Below, one piece after another: positions 7,666 to 16,361 of a DNA stretch of 50,984 bases. Source of the DNA: Gammaproteobacteria bacterium. GTDB taxonomy: Bacteria > Pseudomonadota > Gammaproteobacteria > Ga0077536. The notes under the pieces were generated by a model. It was not told the DNA's origin. It was given only the letters and a program-made list of their open reading frames with translations, and searched no databases. Position 1 is the stretch's first letter, and every line of letters starts with the position of its first letter. The stretch covers positions 65,698 to 116,681 of the forward strand of contig JACQWY010000017.1 of NCBI GenBank assembly GCA_016209015.1, read 5' to 3'. Both the position numbers and the translations under genes were made by a program.

Positions 7666-9224
7666 CGACCACGGTTTACGTTCCGGGCGACAGCACCGCG
7701 CTCGCGCTGGGCGCGGAGCGGGTGGCGGCGGCGATCGCGCGTGAAGCGGCGGCGCTCGGCGCCGAGGTGCGGATCGTGCGCAACGGCTCGCGCGGCATGT
7801 TCTGGCTCGACCCGCTCGTCGAAGTCGCGACCCCGGCGGGCCGCGTCGGCTACGGCCCGGTGCGCGCCGGCGACGTCGCCGGTCTTTTCGCGGCGGGATT
7901 CCTGACCGGCGGCAGGCATGCGCTCGCGCTCGGCCCGGTCGCCGACATTCCGTATCTCGCGAACCAGGAACGCCTGACTTTCGCGCGCGTCGGCATCACC
8001 GATCCGATCGACCTCGACGATTACCTCGCGCACGACGGCTATCGCGGCCTGAAGCGCGCGCTCGAAATGGACTCCGCTGCGATCGTGCGCGAAGTCACGG
8101 ACTCCGGCCTGCGCGGTCGTGGCGGCGCGGCGTTCCCGACGGGCATCAAGTGGAAGACCGTGCTCGATACCGAGGCGCCCCAGAAATACATCGTCTGCAA
8201 CGCCGACGAAGGCGATTCCGGCACGTTCTCCGATCGCATGATCATGGAGGACGATCCTTACGTCCTCATCGAAGGCATGACGATCGCCGGCCTCGCGGTC
8301 GGCGCGACGCAGGGCTACATCTATCTGCGCGTCGAGTATCCGCACGCCCGGCGTGCCCTGAACGAGGCGATCGCGCGCGCGCGGCAGGCCGGCTATCTCG
8401 GTGCCGACGTCCTCGGCAGCGGCAGGTGCTTCGAGCTCGAGGTGCGCATCGGCGCAGGCGCCTACATCTGCGGCGAGGAGACCGCGCTGCTCGAGAGCCT
8501 GGAGGGCCGGCGCGGCCAGATCCGATTCAAGCCGCCGCTGCCGGCCATCAAGGGCCTGTTCGGCCAGCCGACAGTGATCAACAACGTCATCTCGCTCGCG
8601 AGCGTGCCGATCGTGCTCGACCGCGGCGCTGCGTTCTACCGCGATTTCGGCCAGGGCCGCTCGCGCGGCACGCTGCCGCTGCAGATCGCGGGCAACGTGA
8701 AGCACGGCGGCCTCGTCGAGAAGGCGTTCGGCGTGAGCCTGAACGAGCTGCTCTACGACTTCGGTGGCGGCACGGCGAGCGGCCTGCCGATCCGTGCCGT
8801 GCAGGTCGGCGGACCGCTCGGCGCCTACATGCCGGCGGCGCATTTCGACACCGCCGTCGACTACGAGGCGTTCGCGGCCCGCGGCGCGATGCTCGGCCAC
8901 GGCGGCATCGTCGTCTTCGACGAGACCGTGGACATGGCGCGCATGGCGCGCTACGCGATGGAATTCTGCGCGCTCGAATCCTGCGGCAAGTGCACGCCCT
9001 GCCGGATCGGCTCGACGCGCGGCGTGGAAGTGCTCGACAAAGTGATCGAGGGCGAGGAGCGCGAGCGTCATCTCGCGCTCCTCGAAGATCTTTGCGAGAC
9101 GATGACCCACGCCTCTCTCTGCGCGCTCGGCGGGCTCACGCCGCTGCCGGTGCGCAGTGCCGTTAAACATTTTCCGGAGGACTTCGGAACCACCAGATCG
9201 GACCTCGCGGCCAACGTCGCCTGA
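7662..9224 (+). CDS. fdsB: NAD-dependent formate dehydrogenase, beta subunit
   Basis: This 520-aa NuoF-like flavoprotein has a thioredoxin-like N-terminal domain (about 1-110). The FMN/NADH-binding core follows, with the glycine-rich GLRGRGGAAFPTG and NADEGDSGTF and then GAGAYICGEETALL. The C-terminal [4Fe-4S] site is ESCGKCTPCRIG with a distal Cys in HASLCALGG. It reduces NAD+ with electrons from formate. Length and domain order match Fds beta subunits, which fuse the NuoE-like thioredoxin fold to NuoF. It overlaps fdsG by 4 bases. Confidence 0.96.
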   Translation: MTTTVYVPGDSTALALGAERVAAAIAREAAALGAEVRIVRNGSRGMFWLDPLVEVATPAGRVGYGPVRAGDVAGLFAAGFLTGGRHALALGPVADIPYLANQERLTFARVGITDPIDLDDYLAHDGYRGLKRALEMDSAAIVREVTDSGLRGRGGAAFPTGIKWKTVLDTEAPQKYIVCNADEGDSGTFSDRMIMEDDPYVLIEGMTIAGLAVGATQGYIYLRVEYPHARRALNEAIARARQAGYLGADVLGSGRCFELEVRIGAGAYICGEETALLESLEGRRGQIRFKPPLPAIKGLFGQPTVINNVISLASVPIVLDRGAAFYRDFGQGRSRGTLPLQIAGNVKHGGLVEKAFGVSLNELLYDFGGGTASGLPIRAVQVGGPLGAYMPAAHFDTAVDYEAFAARGAMLGHGGIVVFDETVDMARMARYAMEFCALESCGKCTPCRIGSTRGVEVLDKVIEGEERERHLALLEDLCETMTHASLCALGGLTPLPVRSAVKHFPEDFGTTRSDLAANVA

Positions 9225-9274
9225 CGCTGTAGGGGCGGTGACACGGCTGAAAGCTGCCCGACAGGAGCGCAGTC

Positions 9275-12130
9275 ATGCTATCTATTTCTGATCGCGATCT
9301 CGGCACGCCCGCAGCGTCCAGTGCCGAGACCGTCACCGTCGACATCGACGATCGTACCGTCGCCGTGCCGAAGGGCACGACCGTGCTGCGCGCCGCCGCG
9401 CTCGCGGGCATCGACATCCCGAAGCTCTGCGCGACCGAAGCGCTCGAACCCTTCGGCTCGTGCCGGCTCTGCCTCGTCGAAATCGAGGGCGTGCGCGGCT
9501 ACCCGGCCTCGTGCACGACGCCGGTCGCGGCGGGCATGAAGATCCGCACCCAGACGAAGAAGCTCGGCGAGCTCCGCCGCAACACCATGGAGCTCTACAT
9601 CTCCGATCACCCGCTCGACTGCCTGACGTGTCCGGCGAACGGCCATTGCGAGCTGCAGGACATGGCGGGGGTCGTGGGACTTCGCGAAGTGCGCTACGGC
9701 TACCAGGGCGGGAATCACCTCGCGCTGCCGAAGGACGAGAGCAACCCGTACTTCACGTTCGACTCGAGCAAATGCATCGTCTGCTCGCGCTGCGTGCGCG
9801 CCTGCGAGGAAGTGCAGGGCACGTTCGCGCTCACGATCGAGCATCGCGGTTTCGAATCCCGCGTCGCGGCGAGCACGGGCGAGAGCTTCCTCGATTCGGA
9901 GTGCGTCTCCTGCGGCGCCTGCGTGACGGCCTGCCCGACCGCGACGCTGACCGAGAAGTCCGTCATCGAGCTCGGCCAGCCCGAGCACAGCGTGGTCACG
10001 ACCTGCGCCTACTGCGGCGTCGGTTGCTCGTTCAAGGCCGAGATGAAGGGCGAGGAGCTCGTGCGCATGGTGCCGAACGTCGACGGCCATGCGAACCACG
10101 GCCACGCCTGCGTGAAGGGCCGCTTCGCGTTCGGTTATGCGACGCATCCGGATCGCATCACGAAGCCGATGGTCCGGAAGCACATCCAGGATCCGTGGAC
10201 CGAAGTGAGTTGGGAAGAGGCGATCGCGCATGCCGCGGGCGCGTTCAAGCGCATCGCGGCGAAATACGGCCGTGATGCGGTCGGCGGTATCACGTCCTCG
10301 CGTTGCACGAACGAGGAGACCTACCTCGTCCAGAAGCTCATCCGCGCCGCGTTCGGCAACAACAACGTCGATACCTGCGCGCGGGTCTGCCATTCGCCGA
10401 CCGGTTATGGTCTCAAGCAGACGCTCGGCGAATCCGCCGGCACGCAGTCCTTCGATTCCGTGCGCCAGGCCGATGTGATCATGGTCATCGGCGCGAATCC
10501 GACGGACGGTCATCCGGTCTTCGGCTCGGCGCTGAAGCGCCGCCTCCGCGAAGGCGCGAAGCTCATCGTCGCGGATCCGCGCTCGATTTCGCTCGTGCGC
10601 GGTCCGCACGTGAAAGCGGAACATCATCTCAAGCTCCTGCCCGGCACGAACGTCGCGCTCATGAATGCGCTCGCGCACGTGATCGTCACCGAGGGGCTCG
10701 TCGACGAGGCCTTCGTCGCGGCGCGCTGCGAGGCGCCGTCGTTCGCGGCGTGGCGCGCGTTCGTCGCGGCGCCCGAGCAGTCGCCGGAAGCGAGCGAGGC
10801 GATCACCGGCGTGCCGGCCGCGGACGTCCGCGGTGCCGCGCGGCTCTATGCGACGGGCGGCAATGCGGCGATCTACTACGGCCTCGGCGTCACCGAGCAC
10901 AGCCAGGGTTCGACGGCCGTCATGGCGATCGCGAACCTCGCGATGGCGACCGGCAACATCGGCCGCGAGGGCGTGGGCGTGAATCCGCTGCGCGGACAGA
11001 ACAACGTGCAGGGTTCGTGCGACATGGGCTCGTTTCCGCACGAGCTCCCGGGCTATCGCCACATCTCGGACGCCGCCACGCGCGCGCTGTTCGAGGAGGC
11101 CTGGAACGCGACGCTATCACCCGAGCCGGGTCTGCGCATCCCTAACATGTTCGAGGCCGCGCTCGACGGCGAATTCAAGGCGCTGTACGTACAGGGCGAG
11201 GACATCGCGCAATCCGATCCGAACACCCAGCACGTCGCCGCCGCCCTCGAAGCCATGGAATGCATCGTGGTGCAGGATCTGTTCCTGAACGAGACCGCGA
11301 AATTCGCGCACGTGTTCCTGCCGGGCTCGTCCTTCCTCGAGAAGGACGGCACGTTCACGAATGCCGAGCGCCGGATCTCCCGCGTGCGGCGCGTGATGCG
11401 TCCGCTCGGCGGTCTCGCCGACTGGGAAGTGACGGTCGCGCTCTCGAATGCGCTCGGCTATCCGATGAACTACCGTCATCCGTCCGAAATCATGGACGAG
11501 ATCGCGCGGCTCACGCCGACGTTCCACGGCGTCAGCTACGAGAAGATCGATCGTCTCGGCAGCGTCCAGTGGCCGTGCAACGAGGCAGCGCCGGAAGGCA
11601 CGCCGACGATGCACGTCGACGAGTTCGTGCGCGGCAAGGGCCGGTTCATGCTCACGGCGTACGTGCCGACGCGCGAGCGCACTTCGAGCCGCTTCCCGCT
11701 GCTGCTGACGACCGGCCGCATCCTCTCGCAGTACAACGTCGGCGCCCAGACGCGGCGCACGCCGAACAGCCTCTGGCACGACGAGGATCGCGTCGAGATC
11801 CATCCGACGGACGCGGAGCTGCGCGGTGTCGTCGACGGCGACTGGGTCGGCATCGCGAGCCGCGTCGGCGAGACGGTCCTGCGCGCGAAGGTGACGGATC
11901 GCGTGCAGCCGGGCGTCGTCTACACGACGTTCCACTTCCCGGATTCCGGCGCGAACGTGATCACCACGGATCACTCGGACTGGGCGACGAACTGTCCCGA
12001 GTACAAGGTGACCGCGGTGCAGGTGACGAAGGTCTCCCAGCCCTCGGAGTGGCAGCGGCGCTATCGCGAATTCAGCGCCGAGCAGGAGCGGCTGCTCGCG
12101 GAGCGGCGGCTTGCCAAGAGCGGCGCCTGA
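9275..12130 (+). CDS. fdsA: NAD-dependent formate dehydrogenase, alpha (molybdenum) subunit
   Basis: This 951-aa catalytic subunit opens with an N-terminal [2Fe-2S] ferredoxin (GSCRLCLVEIEG) and a His-Cys cluster region (CLTCPANGHCELQD). Two ferredoxin-type [4Fe-4S] sites (CIVCSRCVRAC, CVSCGACVTACP) and one more cluster (CAYCGVGCSF) follow. The bis-MGD domain has the Mo ligand Cys372 followed by His373 (RVCHSPTG), so this is the cysteine and not the selenocysteine form. The C-terminal molybdopterin-binding domain ends near 890. AGGAG lies 8 nt before the ATG. FdhD and FdsD, needed for cofactor sulfuration and assembly, follow at once. Confidence 0.97.
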   Translation: MLSISDRDLGTPAASSAETVTVDIDDRTVAVPKGTTVLRAAALAGIDIPKLCATEALEPFGSCRLCLVEIEGVRGYPASCTTPVAAGMKIRTQTKKLGELRRNTMELYISDHPLDCLTCPANGHCELQDMAGVVGLREVRYGYQGGNHLALPKDESNPYFTFDSSKCIVCSRCVRACEEVQGTFALTIEHRGFESRVAASTGESFLDSECVSCGACVTACPTATLTEKSVIELGQPEHSVVTTCAYCGVGCSFKAEMKGEELVRMVPNVDGHANHGHACVKGRFAFGYATHPDRITKPMVRKHIQDPWTEVSWEEAIAHAAGAFKRIAAKYGRDAVGGITSSRCTNEETYLVQKLIRAAFGNNNVDTCARVCHSPTGYGLKQTLGESAGTQSFDSVRQADVIMVIGANPTDGHPVFGSALKRRLREGAKLIVADPRSISLVRGPHVKAEHHLKLLPGTNVALMNALAHVIVTEGLVDEAFVAARCEAPSFAAWRAFVAAPEQSPEASEAITGVPAADVRGAARLYATGGNAAIYYGLGVTEHSQGSTAVMAIANLAMATGNIGREGVGVNPLRGQNNVQGSCDMGSFPHELPGYRHISDAATRALFEEAWNATLSPEPGLRIPNMFEAALDGEFKALYVQGEDIAQSDPNTQHVAAALEAMECIVVQDLFLNETAKFAHVFLPGSSFLEKDGTFTNAERRISRVRRVMRPLGGLADWEVTVALSNALGYPMNYRHPSEIMDEIARLTPTFHGVSYEKIDRLGSVQWPCNEAAPEGTPTMHVDEFVRGKGRFMLTAYVPTRERTSSRFPLLLTTGRILSQYNVGAQTRRTPNSLWHDEDRVEIHPTDAELRGVVDGDWVGIASRVGETVLRAKVTDRVQPGVVYTTFHFPDSGANVITTDHSDWATNCPEYKVTAVQVTKVSQPSEWQRRYREFSAEQERLLAERRLAKSGA

Positions 12131-12953
12131 GGACGCGCCGGCCTGTGTCGAGCGGCCGGTCCGGCGCTGGTCCGGCGGCGTCTGGCGCGCGGATCGCGAC
12201 AGGCTCGCCGAGGAAGTGCCCATCGCCTTGCTCTACAACGGCGCGCCCTACGCCGTGATGCTCGCCACGCCCCGCGATCTCCCCGACTTCGCACTCGGCT
12301 TCAGCCTGACGGAAGGCATCGTCGCCGACGCCGCGGATTTCGCGCTGCGCGGCATTGGTGAGCGGCTCGCCGGTCTCGAGCTCGATTGCCGCGTGCCGCC
12401 GGAGCGCGCGGCGCGACTCGACGCGACGCGATCGCTCGAAGGGCGGACGGGCTGCGGGCTCTGCGGCGTGCGCGATCTCGAGCACGCCGTGCGCTGGCCG
12501 AACGCGGTGCCGCGCGGCGTGACGACGTCGAGCGCCGCCGTGCAACGGGCGCTGACGGCGCTCACCGGCGATCAGGTCCTGAACGCGCTGACGGGCGCGG
12601 TGCACGGCGCCGCGTTCGCCGATGCCGGGGGCAACGTGCTGCTCGTGCGCGAGGACATCGGACGGCACAACGCGCTCGACAAGCTCGTCGGCGCACTCGC
12701 GAGTGCCGGCATCGCCGCGGCGGACGGCATGATCATGGTGACGAGCCGTGCGAGCTATGAAATGGTGCAGAAGGCGGCGGCGGCGGGAGCGGGTATCCTG
12801 TGCGCGATCTCCGCGCCGACGACGCTCGCGGTGAAGATGGCGGAGAGCGCGGGCCTGACGCTGATCGGCTTCGCGCGGCGCGACAGTCACGTCGCGTACA
12901 CTCATCCCTGGCGTCTCGCGGACGCCGAACTCAACGGAGCGGCAGGCAAGTGA
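12111..12953 (+). CDS. fdhD: FdhD sulfurtransferase for formate dehydrogenase
   Basis: The protein has 280 aa and probably starts at TTG 12111, with GGAG upstream inside the end of fdsA (20-base overlap). FdhD transfers sulfur from a cysteine desulfurase to the Mo cofactor of formate dehydrogenase. The required cysteines Cys115 and Cys118 are present in RTGCGLCGV. Other family blocks are FALGFSLTEGI, GAVHGAAF and the DIGRHNALDKL motif. The TTG start is less certain than the frame, because no in-frame ATG or GTG precedes the conserved region. Confidence 0.94.
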   Translation: MPRAAPEDAPACVERPVRRWSGGVWRADRDRLAEEVPIALLYNGAPYAVMLATPRDLPDFALGFSLTEGIVADAADFALRGIGERLAGLELDCRVPPERAARLDATRSLEGRTGCGLCGVRDLEHAVRWPNAVPRGVTTSSAAVQRALTALTGDQVLNALTGAVHGAAFADAGGNVLLVREDIGRHNALDKLVGALASAGIAAADGMIMVTSRASYEMVQKAAAAGAGILCAISAPTTLAVKMAESAGLTLIGFARRDSHVAYTHPWRLADAELNGAAGK

Positions 12954-13168
12954 ACGTGGAGCATCTCGTGAACATGGCGAACGACATCGGCGACTACTTC
13001 GCCGCCGAGCCGGATCAGGCGCAGGCCGTGGAGGGGGTGACCTCGCATATCCGCCGCTTCTGGGATCCGCGCATGCGCAAGCAGATCATCGCGTACTACC
13101 AGACGGGTGGCGAAGCACTGAAGCCGCTCGTGAAGCATGCCATCGCCCGCCTCGCGGCGAGCGCCTGA
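12950..13168 (+). CDS. fdsD: NAD-dependent formate dehydrogenase, delta subunit
   Basis: This 72-aa protein runs from a GTG that overlaps the fdhD stop (GTGA), with GGAG about 9 nt upstream. The sequence MANDIGDYFAAEPD..HIRRFWDPRMRKQII.. is typical of the small FdsD subunit, which binds bis-MGD and helps load it into FdsA. It is the last gene of the fdsGBA-fdhD-fdsD unit. The longer open frame reaching back to 12800 lies inside fdhD and is not real. Confidence 0.92.
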   Translation: MNVEHLVNMANDIGDYFAAEPDQAQAVEGVTSHIRRFWDPRMRKQIIAYYQTGGEALKPLVKHAIARLAASA

Positions 13169-13172
13169 AACG

Positions 13173-13192
13173 CGCCGCGCCGGGGCGCGGCG
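13173..13192. terminator. Stem-loop between convergent genes
   Basis: CGCCGCGC (13173-13180) pairs with GCGCGGCG (13185-13192) around a CGGG loop. It lies 4 bases after fdsD and just beyond the end of the hydrolase gene that reads toward it. No U-run follows, so it is a plausible but not canonical two-way terminator. Confidence 0.4.
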
Positions 13193-13197
13193 GTCTC

Positions 13198-14007
13198 TCA
13201 CAGTCCGTCGAGGAACTCGCGTAACACCGCGTTGAACGCGGCCGGCTGCTCGATGTTCGAGAGGTGTCCGGCGTCGGCGATGATATCGAGCCGCGCACCG
13301 GGGATCGTCTCCGCCATCCTGCGCGACATCGCGACCGGCGTGAGCTTGTCCTCGTCGCCGACGATCACCTGCGTGGGCACGCTCACCTTCGTCAGATCCG
13401 CCACGCGCTCGTAGAGCGTCGTCGCCTCGACGGTCTTGATGTAGGACGCCTTGTGCACGGCGCCCATGCTCGCGATGAGGCGCTCGTACACCGACTGCGG
13501 CGCGTTCGGGCCCATCAGCGTGCGCGCGATCGTCGGCGCGATGTCGCGCGGCTCCTTGCCATTCACGAGCGGCTCCTTGCGCAGCCGGATGAATTCCGCG
13601 CGTGCTGCCGCCGGGAACGTCGCTGCGTCGAATCCGGGGAAGGCATCGCAGAGCACGAGGCTCGCGACGCGCTCCGGATGACGCTCGTAGAAGTCGAGCA
13701 CGATGCGCCCGCCCATCGAGAGACCGACGAGATGAGCTTCGGCCGCGCCGAGATGATCGAGCACGCGCAAGAGATCTGCGGCGAAATCCTCGAAGGCGAG
13801 CGGACCCGCGTAATCATCGCTGTCGCCGTAGCCGCGATCGTCGAGCGCCACCGCGTGGTAGGCATCGGCGAGCGCGGCGAGCTGGTCGCGCCAGTTCGTG
13901 CGGTTGCCGCCGATGCCGTGCAGGAAGACGACCACCGGGCCCCGGCCGACGTGTTCGTAGGCGAGTCGCGGCGTGCCGGGGACGAAGTCGAGTGTCGGAG
14001 TGCTCAT
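13198..14007 (-). CDS. Alpha/beta-fold hydrolase
   Basis: This 269-aa cytoplasmic protein has the oxyanion motif HGIGG (30-34) and nucleophile elbow GLSMGG with Ser97. The acid is likely in GDEDKLTP and the catalytic His in DAGHLSNIEQP. It resembles 3-oxoadipate enol-lactonase and meta-cleavage hydrolases, but this fold is too broad to name a substrate. The cupin gene ends 10 bp upstream, so the two form an operon, perhaps for degradation of a small organic acid. Confidence 0.85.
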   Translation of the reverse strand: MSTPTLDFVPGTPRLAYEHVGRGPVVVFLHGIGGNRTNWRDQLAALADAYHAVALDDRGYGDSDDYAGPLAFEDFAADLLRVLDHLGAAEAHLVGLSMGGRIVLDFYERHPERVASLVLCDAFPGFDAATFPAAARAEFIRLRKEPLVNGKEPRDIAPTIARTLMGPNAPQSVYERLIASMGAVHKASYIKTVEATTLYERVADLTKVSVPTQVIVGDEDKLTPVAMSRRMAETIPGARLDIIADAGHLSNIEQPAAFNAVLREFLDGL

Positions 14008-14017
14008 CGCGTGTCGT

Positions 14018-14404
14018 TTACTCGCGCACCGAATCCCAGGGCAGAGGCAGCAACTCGCCCTTGTCGGTCTCCACGCGTACCGGCGCCATCGACAGCGTCG
14101 CGATGATGAACATCGGCGTCGTGCCGGTGTTGCAGATCTGGTGGATGAGGTTCGGAGGAATGATCAGCGACTCGTCAGCCTTGAAAGGCAGCTCGCGGTC
14201 CTCGAGACGGCACACGCCCTGCCCCTCGAGGATCATGATCACTTCCTCGCAGTCGTGACGGTGCACTGGGGTGGCGGCGCCCGGTGCGATGGTCTGACGC
14301 CATATCTCGAAGTCCTTCAGCCCGTCGCGGCGGCCGGCGATGGTCTGGTGTTCGAGCCCGGGGAGATAGTGCTTTTCGATGCCGGCGTTCTGGCTGACGA
14401 GCAT
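14018..14404 (-). CDS. Small cupin-domain protein
   Basis: This 128-aa single cupin barrel has metal-binding motif 1 as PVHRHDCEEVIMILEG and motif 2 near PPNLIHQICNTG. It is likely a metal-dependent isomerase/dioxygenase-type or sugar/acid-binding cupin. It begins the two-gene unit with the hydrolase. The 283-bp gap upstream, shared with fbp, holds no gene I can see. Confidence 0.8.
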   Translation of the reverse strand: MLVSQNAGIEKHYLPGLEHQTIAGRRDGLKDFEIWRQTIAPGAATPVHRHDCEEVIMILEGQGVCRLEDRELPFKADESLIIPPNLIHQICNTGTTPMFIIATLSMAPVRVETDKGELLPLPWDSVRE

Positions 14405-14687
14405 GACGTGTTCCCTCCTGTTTGGGAGGTCGATTCGAAACCAGGCTCATTGGCTTGTCAAGCAAGGCCGGCGCCGCGTTCCTGCGCCGTTCAGTCCGGC
14501 CCGGGCCTGATCGCGAGCCGCGCCCGCCCGCCCGCCCCGCCGCTTCCGGGCCCGATTCACACCCCGTCTGCCGCGAAGTGCAAACAAAGGCGGCCTGCCG
14601 ATGAATGTGTGATGCCGCGCGGGGTGCCGCGCCGGAATTTGCGGTTCAATTCCTCCCTCCACACCCACTGAATACGGAGCACTCAGA

Positions 14688-15683
14688 ATGAGCTCATCGA
14701 CGTCCAACGTCGTCGCCATCACCGGACATGGATCCTTCATCACCCTGCAGAGCCACGTGCTCGCGGAAGAACGCCGCCATCCCGAGGCGACCGGGACGCT
14801 GTCCTGGATCATCTCGGCGCTGGCAATTTCGGCGAAGACCATCGCCGCGAAGCTGAAGCGCGCACGTCTCGAGGACGTGCTCGGGGAAATCGGCAGCGAG
14901 AACGTCCAGGGCGAGCAACAGCAGAAGCTCGATGTCATCGCGAACACCGTGCTGCTGCGTGTCCTGCAGTCGCGCGACGGCGTGGCGGTGCTCGGCTCGG
15001 AGGAGAACGACGAGCTGCTGCACGTCGACGCCGAGGGCGGCCGGCACTACTCCGTGATGTTCGATCCGCTCGACGGCTCGTCGAATCTCGACGTCGGCGG
15101 CAGCGTCGGCACGATCTTCTCGATCTATCGCGTCGCGGAAGGTCGGGGCAGCACGCTGCTGCCGGGCCGCGAACAGGTCGCGGCGGGCTACGTGCTCTAC
15201 GGGTCCTCGACGATCTTCGTCATGACGAGCGGCAGCGGCGTGCACATGTTCGTGCTCGACCCCTCGATCGGCGCGTTCATCCGCGTCGCGGAGCATCTCC
15301 AGGTCCCCGCGCGCGGCAGTACCTATTCCGTGAACGAAGCGAATCTCGCGAGCTTCCCCGAAGGTTACCAGCGCTTCCTCGCGCAGTGCCGGGACACCGG
15401 CTTCTCGAGCCGCTACGCGGGCGCCATGGTCGCCGACGTGCACCGCGTGCTCATCAAGGGCGGCGTCTTCCTGTATCCGCCGACGGCGAAGGCGCCGAAC
15501 GGCAAGCTGCGGCTGATGTACGAAGCGAATCCGATGGCCTGGCTCATCGAGCAGGCGGGCGGTGCGGCGTCGACCGGCAGAGGGCGCATCCTCGACGTGC
15601 AGCCCGAGGAGCTCCATCAGCGCGTCCCCGTCATCCTCGGCAGCCGCGACACGGTCGCCGATCTCATGAGCTGCCTCGCCTGA
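14688..15683 (+). CDS. fbp: Fructose-1,6-bisphosphatase, class I
   Basis: This 331-aa cytoplasmic enzyme hydrolyses fructose-1,6-bisphosphate to fructose-6-phosphate. It serves gluconeogenesis, or the Calvin cycle if present. The metal-binding motif DPLDGSSNLD is intact, with GSEENDE upstream and the substrate-site segment NGKLRLMYEANPMAWL near the end. GGAG precedes the ATG. It stands alone between the cupin/hydrolase unit and the repeat block, whose hairpin begins 7 bases after the stop. No RuBisCO or phosphoribulokinase gene is in the window. Confidence 0.97.
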   Translation: MSSSTSNVVAITGHGSFITLQSHVLAEERRHPEATGTLSWIISALAISAKTIAAKLKRARLEDVLGEIGSENVQGEQQQKLDVIANTVLLRVLQSRDGVAVLGSEENDELLHVDAEGGRHYSVMFDPLDGSSNLDVGGSVGTIFSIYRVAEGRGSTLLPGREQVAAGYVLYGSSTIFVMTSGSGVHMFVLDPSIGAFIRVAEHLQVPARGSTYSVNEANLASFPEGYQRFLAQCRDTGFSSRYAGAMVADVHRVLIKGGVFLYPPTAKAPNGKLRLMYEANPMAWLIEQAGGAASTGRGRILDVQPEELHQRVPVILGSRDTVADLMSCLA

Positions 15684-15689
15684 AATCGA

Positions 15690-15732
15690 GGAAGCTCTGA
15701 AGGAGTCCAGCCTGGACGCCTTCAGAGCTTCC
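15690..15732. repeat. Hairpin repeat framed by GGAAGCTCTGAA / TTCAGAGCTTCC
   Basis: The outer stem of 14 bp (15690-15703 with 15719-15732) continues, after an A/G mismatch, into GTCCAG / CTGGAC (15705-15710 with 15712-15717). The outer 12 bases are identical to the ends of the 541-693 cluster, and the inner GTCCA/TGGAC matches its last hairpin, so this is a short member of the same family. Lying just after fbp, it may also help end that transcript, although no U-run follows. Confidence 0.85.
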
Positions 15733-15794
15733 CCAAAAATGGTCGTTCTCCAGACGACGGGGTCGGTCGATGCATCCGACCCCGGGTGATCGTT

Positions 15795-15961
15795 GTCGCC
15801 CTCGCGCAGGCGAGGGCCCAGTCGGTGACCTGCGGCACGAGCAGTGAACCTCAGGCATTCGAGAGTTCCTTTCCGTACCGCGCTGCTATTCTGCGCTGGC
15901 CCCGGGGTTCGACCTCGGCGCCGGGGCTACACGACTGGGCCCTCGCCTGCGCGAGGGCGAC
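15795..15961 (+). repeat. 167-bp dispersed element, copy a
   Basis: The termini 15795-15824 and 15932-15961 are perfect 30-bp inverted repeats (GTCGCCCTCGCGCAGG.. and its complement). Each end can also fold on itself (CCTCGC-GCA-GCGAGG-like). The interior carries the same landmarks as the copies at 1-272 in reverse: GCAGTGAACCTC and GGTTCGACCTCGGCGCC. No coding content. I see no clear target duplication. Confidence 0.88.
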
Positions 15962-16083
15962 GAATACAGAAGGCCGCCTCTGCCTGCCGGCGAATCGTGC
16001 CCCACCGTTCGGAGAAGAACCAAGAAAAGGGTTCTTCTCCAGACTGCGGGGTCATTCGACGCATTCCGCCTCGGCTGATCCCT
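15962..16083. repeat. Inter-element spacer with an 11-bp inverted repeat
   Basis: GGAGAAGAACC (16011-16021) and GGTTCTTCTCC (16030-16040) form a perfect stem around an A-rich loop. The CCCGCAGTCTGGAGAA module that ends this hairpin, read in reverse, recurs at 344-360, 15745-15760 and 16289-16304. It is thus a second building block of the composite repeat. Confidence 0.65.
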
Positions 16084-16250
16084 GTCGCCCTCGCGCAGGC
16101 GAGGGCCCAGTCGGTGACCTGCGGCACGAGCAGTGAACCTCGGGCATTCGAGCGCTCCGTTCCGCACCGCGCTCGCTTTCTGCGCTGGGCCCGGGGTTCG
16201 ACCTCGGCGCCGGGGCTGAACGACTGGGCCCTCGCCTGCGCGAGGGCGAC
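16084..16250 (+). repeat. 167-bp dispersed element, copy b
   Basis: It has the same length and the same 30-bp perfect inverted ends (16084-16113 and 16221-16250) as copy a, 122 bases further on in the same orientation. The interior differs from copy a at a modest number of positions. Conserved ends with a drifting centre suggest the ends or the fold are what is maintained or mobilised. Confidence 0.88.
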
Positions 16251-16315
16251 ACGTGGGAAATGCGTGCCGCGGTGTACCGAGGAACAGTCCCGCAGTCTGG
16301 AGAAGAGCCAAATAA

Positions 16316-16343
16316 GAGGCCCGCCGGTTTCCCGGCGGGCCTC
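16316..16343 (-). terminator. Rho-independent terminator of the OprB gene
   Basis: A perfect 12-bp stem (GAGGCCCGCCGG with CCGGCGGGCCTC) closes a 4-base loop. Read on the minus strand it is followed by TTATTT and begins 19 bases after the porin stop codon. An outer GGAGAA / TTCTCC pair (16299-16304 with 16347-16352) belongs to the neighbouring repeat module. Confidence 0.75.
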
Positions 16344-16361
16344 TCGTTCTCCAGCCGGCCT

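Noticed and set aside
7452..11062. Two long minus-strand frames opposite fdsB and fdsA (about 570-595 codons)
   Set aside because: Both lie fully antisense to well-identified formate dehydrogenase subunits and show only low-complexity Arg/Asp/His-rich text.
14405..14687. Promoter or regulatory RNA in the cupin-fbp gap
   Set aside because: Only GC-rich short palindromes and a lone TTGCGG were seen; nothing has proper spacing or a defined fold.
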